From NAT127 sp041655035 (lineage in GTDB: Bacteria > Pseudomonadota > Gammaproteobacteria > Pseudomonadales > Porticoccaceae), in NCBI GenBank assembly GCA_041655035.1, contig JBAZCN010000173.1, positions 1-6,349 on the forward strand: a stretch of 6,349 nt of DNA. Reading direction: 5' to 3'. Both the position numbers and the translations under genes were made by a program. How positions within the stretch are numbered: the first letter of the stretch is position 1; each line of letters opens with the position of its first letter. Of this stretch, positions 5,435 through 6,349 are shown one piece after another. The notes under the pieces were generated by a model that saw nothing but the letters and a program-made list of their open reading frames with translations, did no database searches and was not told the DNA's origin.

Positions 5435-6205
5435 TCAGAGGCTCAGTCCCCCATCGACGATAATGGTCTGGCCGGTGATATAGGCTGAGCGTGCCGACGC
5501 CAGGAAGGCGACGGCCTCGGCAATATCCTCGCCCTCGCCAAATTTTTTCAGCGGCACCCGTTGGCGCTGGTTTTCCCAGATGTCGGGCGTGAACAGGGTT
5601 TTCTGGAAAGCGTCTCCGAGGCCGGCGTTGATGATCCCCGGGGCCACGGAGTTGGCGCGGACCCCGTAGCGACCTTCCTCCTTGGCGATGGCCCGACAAA
5701 GCACCTCGATGCCCGCCTTGGGCACCGCCGACAGGGCGTCGCCGGGGGGGAAATGATAGGGTGCGAAGGACACTACACTGACCAGGGCGCCGCCGCCCTG
5801 GTTGCGGAATACGGGGATCACCGCCCGCACCAGGCGGGTGAAGCCGCACAACTCGATATCGAATACCCGCTCCCATTCCGCCTGTTCGATCTGGGAGACG
5901 TAGGGCTGGCCGATGGCGGCGCCGCTGGCGAACACCACGGCCCCGATATGGCCGAAGCGATCCACCGCCCGGTCGACCGCGGCCTGCACGGACTGCGCGT
6001 CGCGAACGTCCATGGCGGTGTACTCGACAGGGCAGTGGGGTGAGAGCTCGGTCGCGAGTTGAAGGGCCGCCTGCTCGTTGGCATGGTAGGTGAAAAACAC
6101 GCTTTCCCACTCGCGGGCCAGCACCCGGCAGACAGAGCGGCCGAGGCCGCCGCTGCCGCCAATGACCAGCGCCGCCCCTCTAGTGGGCTTGTTGTCAGCA
6201 GTCAT
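5435..6205 (-). CDS. SDR-family protein with altered active site
   Basis: A 256-residue protein with the short-chain dehydrogenase/reductase fold. The N-terminal dinucleotide-binding motif is VIGGSGGLGR (14-23, G16/G20/G22), and MDVRD (65-69) follows as expected. The usual NNAG is FASGA (92-96). NSVAPG (185-190) and the C-terminal ITGQTIIVDGG are canonical, and length is typical. The catalytic tetrad is degenerate: Ser146 and Lys163 are present, but the YxxxK Tyr position is Ser159 (LSAVPK) and the Asn position is Glu118 (FDIELCG). It may be a non-classical reductase, an enzyme using other residues, or a cofactor-binding protein without SDR chemistry. The ATG at 6203-6205 is the furthest possible start, as an in-frame TGA lies 12 nt upstream; its ribosome binding site is weak (GAG, 8 nt away). 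The gene precedes the MDR gene on the same strand. Substrate unknown. Confidence 0.87.
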   Translation of the reverse strand: MTADNKPTRGAALVIGGSGGLGRSVCRVLAREWESVFFTYHANEQAALQLATELSPHCPVEYTAMDVRDAQSVQAAVDRAVDRFGHIGAVVFASGAAIGQPYVSQIEQAEWERVFDIELCGFTRLVRAVIPVFRNQGGGALVSVVSFAPYHFPPGDALSAVPKAGIEVLCRAIAKEEGRYGVRANSVAPGIINAGLGDAFQKTLFTPDIWENQRQRVPLKKFGEGEDIAEAVAFLASARSAYITGQTIIVDGGLSL

Positions 6206-6349
6206 AGGAAAAGCTCACATCGTCAAATGTCGCCATTGTAATGGCTTTGCCTGTGCGGAGACAGGATGGTGGGTCGCGTCATGGTCTGGTTCGGGGCGTC
6301 GGTGCGCCTTGGCTCGCCGTGTTGCCAGTTCGGGGAATTCGGTTTGCGC
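6206..6349 (-). promoter_or_regulatory. Upstream region of the SDR gene with possible promoter
   Basis: No gene is supported in these 144 bases. On the minus strand TACAAT (complement of 6235-6240) matches the -10 consensus at 5 of 6 positions and would give a short leader of about 22 nt, but no good -35 lies 16-18 bp upstream. An imperfectly placed inverted repeat, CCTGT (6250-6254) with ACAGG (6261-6265), lies where a -35 or an activator site would be. A poor -35 with a nearby dyad could mean activator dependence, but the evidence is thin. Confidence 0.25.

Noticed and set aside
4201..5463. 420-codon plus-strand open frame opposite the MDR gene
   Set aside because: It begins inside the ilv terminator region and runs opposite a clear oxidoreductase with good motifs and its own ribosome binding site; the translation is Gly/Arg-rich without family features.
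5561..6043. 160-codon plus-strand open frame opposite the SDR gene
   Set aside because: Shadow of the SDR coding frame; no motif or ribosome binding site supports it.
6234..6236. Mini-ORF start (ATG on the minus strand) just upstream of the SDR gene
   Set aside because: It gives only 13 codons overlapping the SDR start and its ATG falls inside the possible -10 hexamer, so it would probably not be in the transcript.

Overview
The window holds the core branched-chain amino acid operon of a high-GC gammaproteobacterium, flanked by a divergent gene for a small exported protein and, on the far side, a convergent pair of oxidoreductase genes. The IlvB and IlvH proteins, including IlvB's C-terminal end WLSKTERT, resemble the Pseudomonas/E. 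coli IlvI-IlvH type. The class I ketol-acid reductoisomerase and the DUF4124 protein also fit Gammaproteobacteria, perhaps Pseudomonadales or Cellvibrionales/marine OMG relatives. The lineage is an inference from protein resemblance; there is no rRNA or marker gene here.

Layout. 47-487 (minus): small secreted DUF4124 protein. 488-860: divergent intergenic region with a promoter for each side, a perfect 9-bp-arm inverted repeat over the minus-strand promoter, and a leader of about 230 nt before ilvB. The leader is rich in hairpins, carries a candidate 55-codon leader ORF in the same frame as ilvB, and has a weak terminator-like hairpin with a T run. 861-2600 ilvB, 2600-3091 ilvH (TGATG overlap) and 3149-4168 ilvC (plus strand) form one operon. 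It ends at a strong, probably bidirectional intrinsic terminator at 4214-4244. 4339-5334 (minus) is a zinc-free MDR-family NADP-dependent oxidoreductase (CurA/PTGR-like), and 5435-6205 (minus) is an SDR-family protein whose usual catalytic Tyr and Asn are replaced. 6206-6349 is upstream DNA with no supported gene.

How the genes work together. IlvB/IlvH make acetolactate or acetohydroxybutyrate from pyruvate (and 2-oxobutyrate) under likely valine feedback through the IlvH ACT domain. IlvC then isomerises and reduces the product to the dihydroxy acid on the way to valine, isoleucine and leucine precursors. The SDR and MDR genes may be co-transcribed, with no evident link to the ilv pathway.

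The parts most worth attention are the ilvB leader, which looks like a cis-regulatory RNA and/or leader-peptide device but lacks a classical run of Ile/Val/Leu codons, and the SDR with a degenerate active site. No mobile elements, CRISPR arrays, tRNA or rRNA genes were seen.
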